Assembly: GCF_001522545.3 (NCBI RefSeq)
Contig: NC_031779.1
Span: 5,360,460 to 5,424,459, forward strand
DNA length: 64,000 bases
Origin: Parus major
Taxonomy: Eukaryota; Chordata; Aves; Passeriformes; Paridae
Reading direction: 5' to 3'
The position numbers and the translations under genes are program-made. This document shows positions 28,001 through 41,000 of this stretch, one piece after another; the stretch's first letter is position 1, and each line of letters opens with the position of its first letter. The notes beneath the pieces are model-generated. The model saw only the letters and a list, made by a program, of their open reading frames with translations. It did no database searches and had not been told where the DNA came from.

Positions 28001-31000
28001 CCATTCAAAACAACCAACAAATGAATGATTCCCCCCATACAAAATGGGACTGTGTAGGGTAAAAAACATAGTTTTTAAACTATATTTAATTACTATATAT
28101 TTAATATGTTTAACTATGTTTTTAACAGTTAACACTGTGTTAACACAGTGGACCAAAGCCATATATATGGGAATGACTCTCAACTCCTCCATTTCCTGGG
28201 TTTTGAGAAGACCCTGATATTAGTGAAAGGTGGAAGATGAGCAAACTTAACCCCATAATAAAGCTTTGGGCTGCCACTAACCAAAACACAGTACAAACCA
28301 GTATTTTTAATATCCTACAAACTGATCTTATTATGGTACCCAGTAAGTTACCCCTCCTTAATTGGAACTGTTTCTAACTATATTTAGTCTGTTAGTAGAT
28401 TGCAGCTTGCTTACAAAGTACACTGCCTGATGAAGGCAATGTGTACAAAGCTACCACATACAAAAGCTTACCCAACTCCATAAGCGTGTTTATTTGAACA
28501 AATCCTCTTGGCCAGCATCAGAGAGCAATTTCATTTCAGTACAGCACAGCCACTCCAGTCCTCCTCAACCCAAGTTCAGGGCCTCTTATGAGCCCTTCTT
28601 CACACATGGGAAGGTTTCCAACAGAGCAGTCTCCTGATCATCTCCACATGAAAGGGTATATTCAAAGATACTCTGATGAAGGACTTGAAACAAAATTAAT
28701 CACTGCCACAAAGTGCAGGAGATTTGCTGGTCTTTGTTACTGAGCTGTTTCCCTACATGTCCTTCATACAACAGTTATTAGACACAGCAGGTTTGCAGAG
28801 GTAATGGGCTCTACACAACTATTGGACATTTTAGTTCCTTGACAGACAGTTTAAACAATTTCCTGTTTATAATTTTTACATTTGGTAATGAAGTAATTAT
28901 CCTTTTGAGAGTCAACTGCTGACATTCCTAGAAATATTAAATGGAACAAAAATCATTAATCTCTCTCAGAAGTTGCTATCTTCAGATCTGTGTGTCTTCA
29001 TGACTCTCTGTGGAAGGGAAGATTCATTAACAGGGGAAGATTCAGCAAAAAATGTTATTTGAAACCCTTTTGAAGCAATGCTTAAAACAAACAATAAACA
29101 AAACTTTAATAAAACAATAAATAAAACTTTTGGCTCATATCTGCCATGGTCATTTATAGCTCATTTTTTCCCCTCCTGTGATGTCTTACAGCAAACTGAA
29201 CTCCTAAGCATGATTTCTGTTTGCCACAGCATTCCTCAGTGAGTAACCAGAGCAGCAGTGACCAAGTGCTGGGAGGTGGGGCTGTGTGTGCCAGGCACAA
29301 GTCAGAGCAACACGGGTCCTTCAACAACTGCATGGATTATTAGGCAAGAGCTTATTTGCAGCCATCCATCATTCCTCTCCTAAGTAATCTTTACCCAGGC
29401 ATAACAACTTGATCACACAGCTCACACCATATGTGCCCATAACACAGCATTTCAGAACTGCTTAACTCACACCTGCAATGTATGATAATACTTTTATGCA
29501 CATCAGTCTGCCATTTGCTGGTCTGTTGCCTTCACCGTCCTTCTCTTTTGAGTAAGTGTGGCTCATCTGTGGTATTCCAAAAAAAGTCTGTGATAAAAAA
29601 TTGCTGAAAATTTCACCAACTGCAATGTCAAATTAAGAGCAGATTTTAAAAAGTTGAAGCTAGACAAGTAAAAAGTTGCTACATTCAGGCAATAGAGCTA
29701 TTGTTTCCCCCCTGTTCCTAATGTATATTCCAAGTCCACAATAGGCTTTGTTGTGATCTCTGAGTGAAGTAAAGTTAGTTTCTGTTGTAGGTTTTGGACA
29801 CCTGATAGAAACCTGAGGCTGGAAAGGGTAGAAGTATGTTTTTGGCTTTGTTTGTGTTTTGTTTTCATATCCAGCAGCTAAAGAACTATTTGGACTTATT
29901 ATGTTACTACTACTGTTATTTCTAGTCTCTTACTGTAGTCACTTCTGATAGCATCCCAATGTCTACATTATGTTCATAACAAAACCCTCCTGTGATCACC
30001 AGGAAAAAACCCAAAGCCTGATTTTCCTTTCTTTTACTGAAAACCATGACTCTTCACACATGATGTAAATTTTACACCACTCAACACCAGTCCTGTGTAC
30101 ACAAAGGCTGGATTAGCAGTATGTGCACACACTTTTCAAATTGCTGGCTGTAGCTTTTCTCTGCTTCAACAGAGGATCACATTAACAATTATTAGTCAGA
30201 CACAGTGGGCAGCATGTTACATGTTATGAAGGATCTGTCATTTAAATGGAGTGATGGCTACAAACACACATCTGCAGCATTTAGTAGCTCTAAGCTGCCA
30301 TCCCAAGTACTGGGGAACAGTTGAAATGAAAACACAAGTCATTTCCTAAATCAGAATGAAAACTATTTCTTAAAGAAATGCAAATAAAATCCAACTTCAG
30401 TCATCACTTGAAGCCAAACAGTCCACAATTGTGATCCCACACAAAAACTGAAGAGGCAAATTAAATCTTAACTGTGTACAACCAGGAAAAGTTTCTACTC
30501 TGGAGGTCTACATATAAATAGGTTGCTTCAGCATCCAACAGCTGGCCTGGCAGCTTTTGCACTGTGACCAAAGTGCAAATTAACATCCCTGACAGGGACA
30601 GCTCATAAATAAAGCAATATTCTAGAAGCTAAAATAATTTTGGCATGTGCTGAATCTTAGAAGTACTACAGCAATACACTCTAATGTCTGAATTCTCTAA
30701 CCTTTTCCTGTTGAATTATAGAGCATGGGCTGTAAATATTTAACTGAGACAAAGGAGGCTCTAAACTGTAGTAAGAATAAAGTGTTACCTCCTCCATTAG
30801 ACTCATTCTATTTTCAAAGGCATTGCAAGGTTCATTGGATGACAAGAACAGATTTCATTGTCCAACACGAAACCTTCCTGGGAATGTTCAGTGAGAAACT
30901 ACTCAGGTGAGAAATGAACAATGGAACTCAGAACAGAGCTGTAGCTTGAACCTAGAAGTTACAGAGACCAGAGCAGCTGAAGACCTGCATGACCCATGGT

Positions 31001-31790
31001 GTTCTGATGGTGCCACGACGTGGCACGGTGCCCTTGCTGCTTGCAGGCACAAAACCAATGACTTCCAAGGCAGACAGAGGCAGCTACAGCGTTATCTAGC
31101 TGAAAAGAACTGATGGCAGCAGGGCTACTACTGCTGCAAAAAACAGATCAATTCTAGTATTGGAAGCTTTTAATATTTCTTGACATTGGGCACCAAACAC
31201 AGGTGAGTTAATTTACCTTACAAATATGGCAAACACTGTGTAAATAAGGAAAGCTTTACAGCATTAATGTCTGCAGAATGAAAATTTCAAGAATTACATG
31301 AGAAGATCACACTATAGGATAAAAGCACTAGCAGCAACATCCATACTATACTGTGGCAACTTTGCAGGCACTTCATTCAGGAAGCCTCACTGAACACAAA
31401 CAATTCAGCTGGATTAAAGTAGAGCTATGGACAGCTACAAGTACATTTTGTTCAATTAACAACAAAAATATGTAACCCACACATAGGGATTTTGAGCTAG
31501 ATCTGTTATGTTTATTTGCTTCCACTCTTCTTCCATAAACAGTATGACAGCAGAGCAGAGGAGTAACAGCAACTGAGCAATTTTCTTAGCCGATTTTTAA
31601 ACCACACTGGTGTCTTAGAGATGGGTCTTTATGAAGTATGGTATTGTTGTCACCACTTCTTTTGGACACAATCAGATGCTCCATAAATAAGCAGGACAGA
31701 GCAGTTCACAGATTAGAAGTCACCTAAATTCTTAAAACTGAGGGAACAGCTGCATTGGGGCTGGCACAAAGTTTATTCTATCTGGTCAGA
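16060..31790. other. Intergenic region, no gene seen
   Basis: AT-rich DNA with scattered short open frames that lack homology, splice context or codon structure. Notable content is limited to the A/C-rich tract at 20820-20850, a weak CR1-like patch near 27640-27720 and a palindrome cluster at 28061-28150. The remainder shows no structure I can name. Confidence 0.6.
28061..28150. repeat. Nested AT-rich inverted repeats
   Basis: Arms at 28061-28080 and 28108-28123 are imperfect reverse complements (ACATAGTTTTTAAAC against GTTTAACTATGT) around a roughly 28-nt AT-rich loop. They are followed at 28133-28150 by the perfect 18-bp palindrome CACTGTGTTAACACAGTG. No transposase or flanking target-site duplication was recognised. 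Confidence 0.75.
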
Positions 31791-31794
31791 AGAG

Positions 31795-32395
31795 TTGTAG
31801 GATGGTTAAGGTTGGAAGGAGTGTCCAGAAGTCACTCTTGTCCAGCCCTCACTGTCCAAGCAGTGTTACCCAGAGCCAGGTGGCTTTTGAATAGCTCCAA
31901 GGATGGAGAGTCCATGACCTCCAGGGGCAACCTCATAGCAAATAAGTGTTTTGTGATGTTCAGAAGGAACCCTCTGGGTTCCATTCTTTGCCCACTGTCT
32001 CTCCAGCTGTGCCTCCAGACACCACTAAAAAGAGCCCGGCTCCACCTTCTTTGCACCCTTCCTTGTGCTAGTTGGTTTCTTCATATATTAAAAATAAAAG
32101 ATACTCCCCAAGCCTCACTGCAGGCTAAACTGCCCCAGCTTTCTCAGCCTTTATTCACAGCAGAGCTGCCCCACTCCCTGCACCACTCTGGCCCCTTGGC
32201 TCCACTCTCTCCAACACATCTCCTGTACTGAGGAGCCAGGACTGAGCAGAGACCTCCAGGCCTGGCTTCAGCAGTGCTGAGCCAAGGGGAAGGATCCCCT
32301 CCTGGGGCAGCTGGCAATAGTTTACCTAATGCAGCCCAGGAGAGCACTGCAGATGCCTTTGCTGCAAGGGCACTCTGCCAGAATGGGAGCTGAAG
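31795..32395 (-). mobile_element. CR1 LINE fragment, reverse orientation
   Basis: The left end reads GATGGTTAAGGTTGGAAGGA, the reverse complement of the CR1 3' region. It continues with CAGCCCTCACTGTCCAAGCA, TCTCCAGCTGTGCCTCCAGA, CTTCCTTGTGCTAGTTGGTT and a CR1-like GGCACTCTGCC stretch at the right. It is more diverged than the copy at 52.6 kb and lacks a clean terminal ATTCTATG repeat. It lies in intergenic DNA. The open frames it contains (for example 31755-32231 plus) are repeat-derived. Confidence 0.8.
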
Positions 32396-32399
32396 CTCA

Positions 32400-35300
32400 G
32401 TGAATCGCAGTGATTCCTGCCAAGACCTTCACAAGGTGCTCTGATGTGATGGCAACACAGCAGAGCAGGGAGGTTTCCACGTGCCCCAGCACAGCACCAA
32501 AGAGTGAAGAGACACACAGCATTTCATGAGGTCACGTACCCACAGTGAAGCCTTTCCTTGTCACAGCAATTTGCCTTCTGTTAATGCTGAGGGAAACAAT
32601 TTCTACATAAGGATCACAAACAATGTGCACTAAAATAAAAAATTAAGATGTTGAATAAAGGTATGTATTGCAACTCCTATTAGTGGGATTGAAAATTAGT
32701 CCTGGTTTCACTTCTGCTCTTAGCTCAATTCAGCCACACTGCAGCAGAGCAGCACTACTGCTCCACAAGAACTGTGACTGTACAGAATACATTTTTGATC
32801 CACCTCTTTTCAATTTGCTTTTCCTTTCCCAAATACATTGAGGATATTCCTGGGAGCATATTTGAACTGACACTGAAGAAAACCTGGAGCATCTACTACA
32901 TGCAAGACCTGGACCATTGTGGAGGTTTTGGAGGTAACTTTGTTGTGGACTTGCTTTCTCCTCCTGAAATTACCTTTAGTTACATATCAAGTGATTCACC
33001 TAAAAACTTGTCCACAAATTTAAAGTTTTACTATGAAGAGTCACTTTGTATTTAAGCTCATTATCTATTAAGACATACAGAAGGAAAGAAATTACTTACA
33101 CCACCTTTCTTTTGGGTCTCTCTCCTCACTCACTGGTCCCAAAATAGTTGTTCTTAGTGTAAAATAAACATCTAAACAAATCTACTTAGCAAATGACATG
33201 CCCATAAATACAGGGGCATAGCATTCTGGAATTCTGCACATGCCATAAGTAAATACTATTCTACACAGTTATATTTATCCTTACATAACTCTGCATCAGA
33301 ACCCCAGAATCCTTTCCTATGTATTTTTAGAACTTAACATTCACTAAGAATAAAATGATGCACAGATGGATCCCTGGATTTCATTGCCTCACTAAACCCT
33401 TAAAATATCTGTTCATTCTAGTCAAGAGCAGAAACATTTTTGGAACATCAATTTTTTTGCTTAACAGAAAGATTTCTTACTCAGCTGTGATTGCTGAAAG
33501 AAGTGTCTGATCTCACCACCCAAAATTAGTGCTTTTTGACAGAAAACTAGAGATAAGTAAATCTTTGATCTTCTTGGATTAAAATATTTTTTTTTTAATT
33601 TCATGCACATTTCTCCAAAGTCCATGAAGTTACATGAAGGTATTCATAGAACATTTGGCATTTATAACTTCTAGTTTGTTAGTAGAAAAATTATCATCTA
33701 TACTCCAGATAACTATTTTCTTACAACAGTTAAGAAAGCAAGGAGTTAAAAACGGCTTAATAATGAATCATCTATTTATAGCAAAAGTCTCAAATGCTGG
33801 GAAGGCCTTTAAAAATTTTATTTTCTTAACTCCATATACATAATTACCCAACAGTCTAAACATTAATTCTGTTATATATTCCCATGGCACAAAGGTCATC
33901 TCCTCCTTAAGAAAAACAGTATGGAAAAAAGCTCAAGATGTAGAAAATCCTTTTATTTCAGAATTTGATCCAGATTACACCCTCCAGACTGTTATACAGA
34001 CATCACACTGCTATGAAAAAAACATCTTGAGATAGTAAAAAACCCCTAGCAGTACAGTTTACATAGACTGTTCTTTAGGAAATTATTCTGTACTACACAG
34101 AATTCTTTCCTAAGGCTTGTTTGCAATTTGGTTAGAAAGAGATAACAGTTTATGCAAAGAGAACATGAAAAATGAATTAACTGCAGACTAAAAAAGTCTA
34201 TAAAAGTTCATAATCTCTTGCTGGGTATATTACATCAGACATCCTTCAGACACTTCCCCTTTCAGTTTATTAGTCCATAAAGAAAACCCAGTCCTGGAAA
34301 AATGACAAAATGACAAAAATACTGTGCTGTAGCAAAGTGAGATGGCACAAACACAGCTGGCCACAGTGAGTTTGAGACTCCTGTTGCACTGTCTCTTGGC
34401 TTTCATAGCTTTCTAAATAAGAACATCTGTTTTGTAACTACAAAAGCAGCCTTCAAGCAACCACTGTTTTCTGAAAGCAGCAGCAAGTCTCAAAAAAATT
34501 AAGCTGATCTGCTTTGCAGAAGGAACATGATAAAGGACTATTTCTGCAAGTGTCCTTTACACTGAAGGGAACATGGACATCCTTTAGCTGTATGAGCAGC
34601 TCTGGGCTCCCTATTGCCACACCACTGAAGGCCATGCCAGGCTTTCTGATGACTGAATGCTCTCAACTTCTTCCCCTTGGCTACCCTGAACATGCCCCTT
34701 GTTCATGAGCCCTGACAGAAGTTTTGAATGACAGCTGAGGCACCTGAAGTTCTGCACTGATGTCCCTTTCCCTATAAAACAGAAGCAATTCCATGGAATT
34801 GCCTGCAGCCAGCAGCTCTGGGCACCCGGGGCTCTGCACAGGCCAGGCTGGGCTCACATGGTGGGCACAGCTGCCACACATCTGTGCACAGCTGGACTCA
34901 CAGCCCAGTCAGTGCTTGACATCAGACCTCTAATGGATTCCTGAGGCTCAGAGAAGGCAAATTTGGGCAGGGCTGCAGCATTCTAAGCAGCCACACAAGT
35001 TTGAAAAGACCAATTACACAATTAACTCTTTGTTAGTAAGTTTGAATATATGCCACTGGTACGGTCTGATGTAAAAATGCCTGGAGAATGAATAAAAAGG
35101 AAGGGCCACCACACTTAAACAGCATCTTTTGGCGCTCAATAAAAACCTGCTGCCTTTCCCAACACCTTCCCTCTCTAAAGCTGTTTGCTGTTTCTTAGGT
35201 AAGACTCCCCCCCAGTGGTTATTATTTTCACTCACATGCGAGCTCAAAGGCTGCCACAGCTCTTCAGCCTGCAGAAAAAAAAACAGTAGCACTTGCCCAG

Positions 35301-38300
35301 TATTAAGCTCGATGAATCAAAAGAGTGGTAAGAGGCTGTCAGAAGTTGTGATTTTGTATTAAACAATCTGTGTTGCACATACACTGAACAGGAGCTTGGA
35401 TGGAAGCCTGCACAAAGGGAATCAATCTAACACAAATTGCTGATCTGAATTACTCCTTTTTAATAGGAGTGTTTTTAATAATATATTCATTTTCTTTCAC
35501 AGTATGAGAAAGCAAACTTCTTATTTAAGAAGAGATTTTTTTGTTCACAAACAGGTGATTACTTTTGTTTTTCCTGTTTGTTAAGGGTAGTCCAATTACA
35601 TACACATTATTAGTATAATGTGATCAACAACCTCAAGACCCACAACAATATGGTAAAACTATTTCTAATTGCTACGAAAATCCAGTAAAAGTTCAAAGGG
35701 TACAAAGTTTACGTTTTCTCTTTTCTTGAAGGGTTTTCAGAGTGGTTCTTACTGACAGTTTCTACCATTGTAAAACTACTTGTCTATGATAAAACAATAC
35801 CTTTTTCTCTTAAAATAGGATGGAATTGAAGGACCAATGCACACAAGAACTTGCACTCCTCCACCTCCATTTCTGTCATTTTGTCCTGAACTCCATGCAG
35901 GTATTTTTGCATGACATTATTTATGGTGTATTTTCTATTCATGGCTCGATCACTAGAAAGCCTCAGCAAGGTGCTTTTTATTTTTGATATTTAAAATAAC
36001 CCAAGGATCACATCAGGAAGAAATGAAGAGACACATACAGAGAGACACTACCACATACAGAGAATAGCACAAAGCATGCTGGCCTCACAGCTCACTACCT
36101 ACCATGCTACACTTTAGAGAGCTACTGCCTACAGACCAGAGGAGCAAGGTCATCAGCAAAGAGAACTATCTCATCAAAAGAAAGGAGAAGCAGAAAACAT
36201 TGTGAAAGTTATGGGTATGCCAGGACAGCACTTGCTATTCATTTAAACAAAATGTAGTACCTTTGTGTACAGACTCTGTGCTTACTCATCACCTACTCTC
36301 ACATTGCAGAAAGGTGAATTCTGAACTTCTTGCCCCCAGAGCAATGCCAGCCTCCCTCACCTTCACTGGGGGATAGTTTTGCATCCTACACACAAATACA
36401 TCAGAAAACACAAAGTTTCTTGGGGAACTTTGCCAGTGTTTTTTGGAATTGAGGGTGTTGTTAAACAGAACACTGCAGCAGCAGCAGCTGTATGGGCTCT
36501 CAGGAAACTCTTCCTGCACAGTGACAGTTTTCAGCATTTCTGAAAAACAGCTCTCCTCTCTTACTGGCATGGTTTAAAACTGGGCAGCTGTTATCACAGG
36601 CCAAGACTCCTTACCATTTATGCCCATTAAATAATAGAAATTACATTTATGGAAATTATATTTAAATGCCACCAAAACAGAAAACAAAAAAGTCTCCAGT
36701 TTCTTGCAATCAAACCAACCCCACAGGCTTCTATACCAGTGCCCACATAAGGACAAGGGACTGGAGGACAAGTAAGCTTTATTTCAGTGGGACTGACACA
36801 GCTGCATAGATATTACTGCAATAGCTTGTCTGAATCACCTTCTGAAATTGCCTAGAAGCATGAAGATGTCAATTATTAAGAAAAAAGGAAAGTCTGTAGA
36901 TGAAATGTATCTGAAAGATACACAAGCCCACTCTCATCACTCCTGGATTCTCAGCAGACATGTGAAGGGCTATAAAAGGCTTCAGTGTGTTGCTGACAGA
37001 AATAAAAGAAGTGGTGCCAAAGCTTAATTTTAAGCAATTATTTCCTGAGCACTAAGCTGATTTCCCTGATGTACTGCTTTACTAGCATGCTACTTCAGTA
37101 AACAAATATGTAAACTTCTGTATCACTAATGTAATTAGTTAACGTTAATTCTACCATACCTTTTTATTTTGCAATGTGAAATATTTGGTCATGAACTCAG
37201 GAAGGACAGCAGTAAAATTAGGGGGGAAATCACTGCAGTCAGTTTCACTGTTACACCATCTATACTGGAAGTTCTCTGTCAGGCTCTGCACTATGAATTA
37301 TCCTTCTAGCAAAGATGTTTCTCATCTTCTTTCTGCAAGGAATAATTTCCAATGCCAGGTTTCCCTCTGGCAAGATCATCTAAATCTTTGGCAAGGTTTT
37401 TAGATGTATGTAATTTAGTATCACCATTAGTATGCAAAGATATAAAAGAACCCATCACACTAAATACCTGATCTCATTTTCCTTTAATTCTACAGCCTTT
37501 TTCCTAGATCTTCCCCCAAATTCTAAGCCCCAAAGCTGAAAGGGAAGCAGGCCAAAATATTTCTGAGAAAATGTTGATTATTTTTAATATAATTTAGAAA
37601 CTAATACGTTTTCAACTAAAACTAAAACGTTAACTAAAACGTTAACGTTTAACTAAAAGTTAAAACTAAAACGTTTTCAACCAGCACTTACCTTAACAGG
37701 CTGTAATTGATTCTCCCAGCCTATCTACTGTGCTCATCAACTTTTGCATAAAACAGACAAGTGGTGCAAATTCTGTAAAGACAATGTAATAGTAAGTGTA
37801 TTTATTCTCAGATCCTTGCTTACAAGTTCATAAGGCACAGTTTGGAGATAATGAAAAATATTTTTACCCAATCATTTGATACTGCCAGTGGATGGAGCCA
37901 GTAGCCAGAGAAGTCCATACACTGCCTTCCTCAAGTGACTTAGATAGTAAGAACATATTTTTCAAATATGCTTACCAACATCTATTCTCCAAAGCTGTAT
38001 GGCTTTAATTTCCACCTGCTCCAGGTTACATTGCAGCAGAGACTCTGCAGCCATACCCTACCATTGCTGATCTGCTTCACCTAACCCAGGCTGGTAGGAA
38101 TGGATTACTTTTACAAATTTAATTATTTGTGTATTTATCACTGAATATATATTGCTAATTTTCTTGAAAAAAAAATAATAAAAAATATCTTTATAAAAAA
38201 CCAGAATCGGATAGAAACAGCAATTCTGTATCCCCTGTCTGTTTCCAGCACTGAAGGTCCTTATTAAAATTGAACACAAGACTTGAGATTTATATTTTTA

Positions 38301-38975
38301 ACACTTCTGTATAATTTGTAGGGCCAAAGCTGACCATGACACCTCTGAGACAAATAGGAAGAATTAGGAGATCCAGTTTTTGAACTTCACATTAAACAGT
38401 AAATAGAAACAATATTACAGTGTTACAGGTGAACTTACCTCCTGCAGAGCCTAGCCTATATAAAACATATAAGGAATGCAACCACTTGCAAGGATAAAGA
38501 TTTCAAAACCACTATTAATTTAAAATGTGTTATTTTAGCCCAGTTTTTCTCACTAGTCATGTTTTCACCCAAAATAATGGGATTTAACGAGAAAGAAGGC
38601 ATGCACGTGGCTCACATTAGACACTTTGACAAACATTCCTCCAGAGAGACAGCAAAAGACAATTTCTCCAACAGGCTGTTTTACAGTAGAGCTGCCACAT
38701 TTTTGAACAGGATCAGTTTCTTATCTCACTTATGAAATGACAACAGAGCAAAAGCTGTTATTTTTTTTGTTGTTTTGATAGAAAGACATAACTCTACACT
38801 CTTTAAAAACAGAACAGCAGAAAGATGTTATCTGGATCACTTCAGTAAAATCAACACAGGACAGTTAAATCTTAAAGCATGCTGGACTCCGGATGCCCAC
38901 AACACAAAGTGTAAACAGTCCATGCAGTGTAATACCAGGGTGCCTCAAGTGTGACTGACTGACTCCTTTTGCAGG
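32400..38975. other. Intergenic region, no gene seen
   Basis: AT-rich DNA without a recognisable exon. It contains the AACGTT repeat/palindrome cluster at 37607-37682. Short open frames such as 34453-34635, 35014-35292 and 36289-36570 have no recognisable product. Confidence 0.6.
37607..37682. repeat. Short AACGTT/ACTAAAA repeat cluster with palindrome
   Basis: Roughly eight copies of ACTAAAA/AACGTT-like units in both orientations, including the perfect 14-bp palindrome AAACGTTAACGTTT at 37637-37650. ACGTTTTCAAC occurs at both ends, so the cluster looks like local duplication of a short unit. It lies in intergenic DNA. Confidence 0.8.
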
Positions 38976-38979
38976 CCTT

Positions 38980-39185
38980 CACAGGGTCCTGGTTTTGGCT
39001 GGGATAGATCTCCTTATTTTCTCCTTAGCAGGTGGTACTGTGCTGTGCTTTGAACTTCATTACATCACTGCTGGTAACACTGACGTTTTAGTTTTCACAA
39101 GTAGTGCTTACCCTAAGCCAAGGACTTTGCACTGTTTCATGCTCTGCTGGTGAGTGAGATAAGGCATGAGGAGGAATTGCAACAA
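38980..39185 (+). mobile_element. Endogenous retrovirus LTR fragment (avian type)
   Basis: The stretch GGTCCTGGTTTTGGCTGGGA, then TAGATCTCCTTATTTTCTCC, GGTACTGTGCTGTGC, CTGACGTTTTAGTT, AAGTAGTGCTTACCCTAAGC and CAAGGACTTTGCAC resembles a very common LTR family in avian, especially passerine, genomes as I remember it. Only part of the LTR is present; there are no paired LTR, primer-binding site or viral genes nearby. The match is from memory and the family name is not assigned. Confidence 0.65.
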
Positions 39186-39735
39186 TAGTAAGTGCATCTT
39201 CTGGGCTAAGTCATGCCTGAGAAACAAAGCTTACTTGTAAGTATAAGTACAGAAAGGAAACATTAAGGTTACGCACTGTTTCCCAGCATTAAAAAAAAAA
39301 AATTATCTTTAAGAACTTATTTCCCCTGATAGGATAATACTAGTTAGCCATGGAATACTCCAAGCAGGTAATGGGATTCTGTAAGAATAACTTTAAAATA
39401 GTAGAGCTATACTATGTGTACATCTACATGCTAGAACACTACCAAGGATTTTGGAAGATTAGGTGTCACAGGTAAACTAGCCTAACGTAATGAGCCAAGA
39501 GGGAAGTCTACCACTCCTACTCTTGTACTGAGAAATTTCAGTGGATCCACACTGGAGTTCATCATTTCAGAAGCCCTGCTGTACACAGCTCCAACTGACT
39601 CCACACAATGGAGTTCTGGCTACATGTATGAACATATGGCAGATCCAGCTCTCTACTTACATAGAAAAAATAAAATCAAAATTGTGTTATGTACACATAA
39701 ATGCATTTCAGAAACAATAAGATACTACAATCATC

Positions 39736-39761
39736 TTTATTATTTTAAAAACAGTTTTATT
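39736..39761 (-). terminator. Tandem polyadenylation signals of TJP1
   Basis: Two AATAAA hexamers on the minus strand (39761-39756 and 39741-39736), followed by a U/G-rich downstream element. They give a 3' UTR of about 1.5 kb, similar to the mammalian gene. A proximal AATAAA at 40098-40093 could make a shorter form. Confidence 0.55.
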
Positions 39762-40907
39762 CTGTATATTTAGAAACGTGTAATTTTAATAACTGCAGAG
39801 AAAAAAAATCAGCCACACCTGAATAGCTAATAACTCATTAACAGAATGCAGTGGTATATTATCTAAACAGTAGTAGTGCCATTGTGCCGTAATAAATTGT
39901 CTATTAGTAAAAAAATACATTTCAGGGCACATAGTACAGCATCCTTATGACAAATTACAGTAGGGATACTTTTCAAGAATTTAATCAAAGTAGAGAATTC
40001 CGAGTTATATTCTTTAAATGCAGCACTTTAAAAGGTAACAACTTTGTGCATTTTTAAAAAATGTCCTCGTTCGTATATTGTAGAAATGCTGCTTTATTGC
40101 TGCAGATGTCAAAGTTCAAGGCTCAAAAGGTATGAGAATACAAAGATATCCTTAAGAAACTTCGTTTGTTTTTATATATATTTATATATATAAAAAGGTA
40201 AAGCTTATAAAAGTTAATTTACAAACCAAAAACAAAAGTGGTATGCACGCATTATATACAAGCGGTCTATAACATCTATAAATTTTCAAATGCATAGCAG
40301 AAAACATACCATCATTTTCTTCTGGTTCTCTTCTGGCTGATGAACACAAACAATGCTCGTTCTTGAAACCAAACTCACAATTTTTTGTTGTTGTTCCCCA
40401 CCCCCCCCAGTCTCTCATGATATAATAATATCTAAGTAAGCACAAAAGCCATACAAACTTAATACAGAGAACTATGAGAGCTAAGACTATTAAAAACATG
40501 AGGGTAAGGCATCCCTGCTGGTTAATAGGTCTGTAATAATGTGGTTAATTTACAAATCCACAGAGGCATCTGAACCATAGTCATCCCACATGCTTTTCCC
40601 CCTCCCCCTTGTTCTCAGGACAATGTTTCCATATACAGCAAGTAGATGTGTTTGCATTACCTCCCAGCAGAGGAAAACATCTGAACTGTGCTACCCCAAG
40701 CTGACTGCCATTTCATTGGACATGTACACCAAAAGTAATTTAAAAAGCAGAGACCAAAAGGTAGTCTTGTGAGTTAAAAACACACAGTCAAAACGCAGGC
40801 TAAAATCTGTGTTTTCAACACTGAAGTATGAAATAAAGTTAGTTCCTCTGTGTATAGTTTCATTGGTACTTTCAGATAACAGCAAAATACTAGTAGTGTC
40901 ATTTAAC

Positions 40908-41000
40908 AGAAAAAAAACCAAAAACAAAAAACCCCAAAAAACAAATGAACAAAAAACCCCAAAAACAAAACAAAAAAAACCCAACCCAACACAAGAACAA
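40908..41000. repeat. A/C-rich low-complexity tract in the TJP1 3' UTR
   Basis: On the plus strand it is runs of A with CC or CCCC interruptions (AAAAAACCCCAAAAA-like units); in the transcript this is a U-rich tract with G runs. It overlaps spurious open frames on both strands (40809-41156 plus, 40691-41134 minus). Confidence 0.85.

Noticed and set aside
27716..28192. 158-codon minus-strand open frame
   Set aside because: Low-complexity hydrophobic translation with no recognisable family; it spans the AT-rich inverted repeats.
31755..32231. 158-codon open frame on the plus strand
   Set aside because: Antisense of an inverted CR1 fragment; no independent coding evidence.
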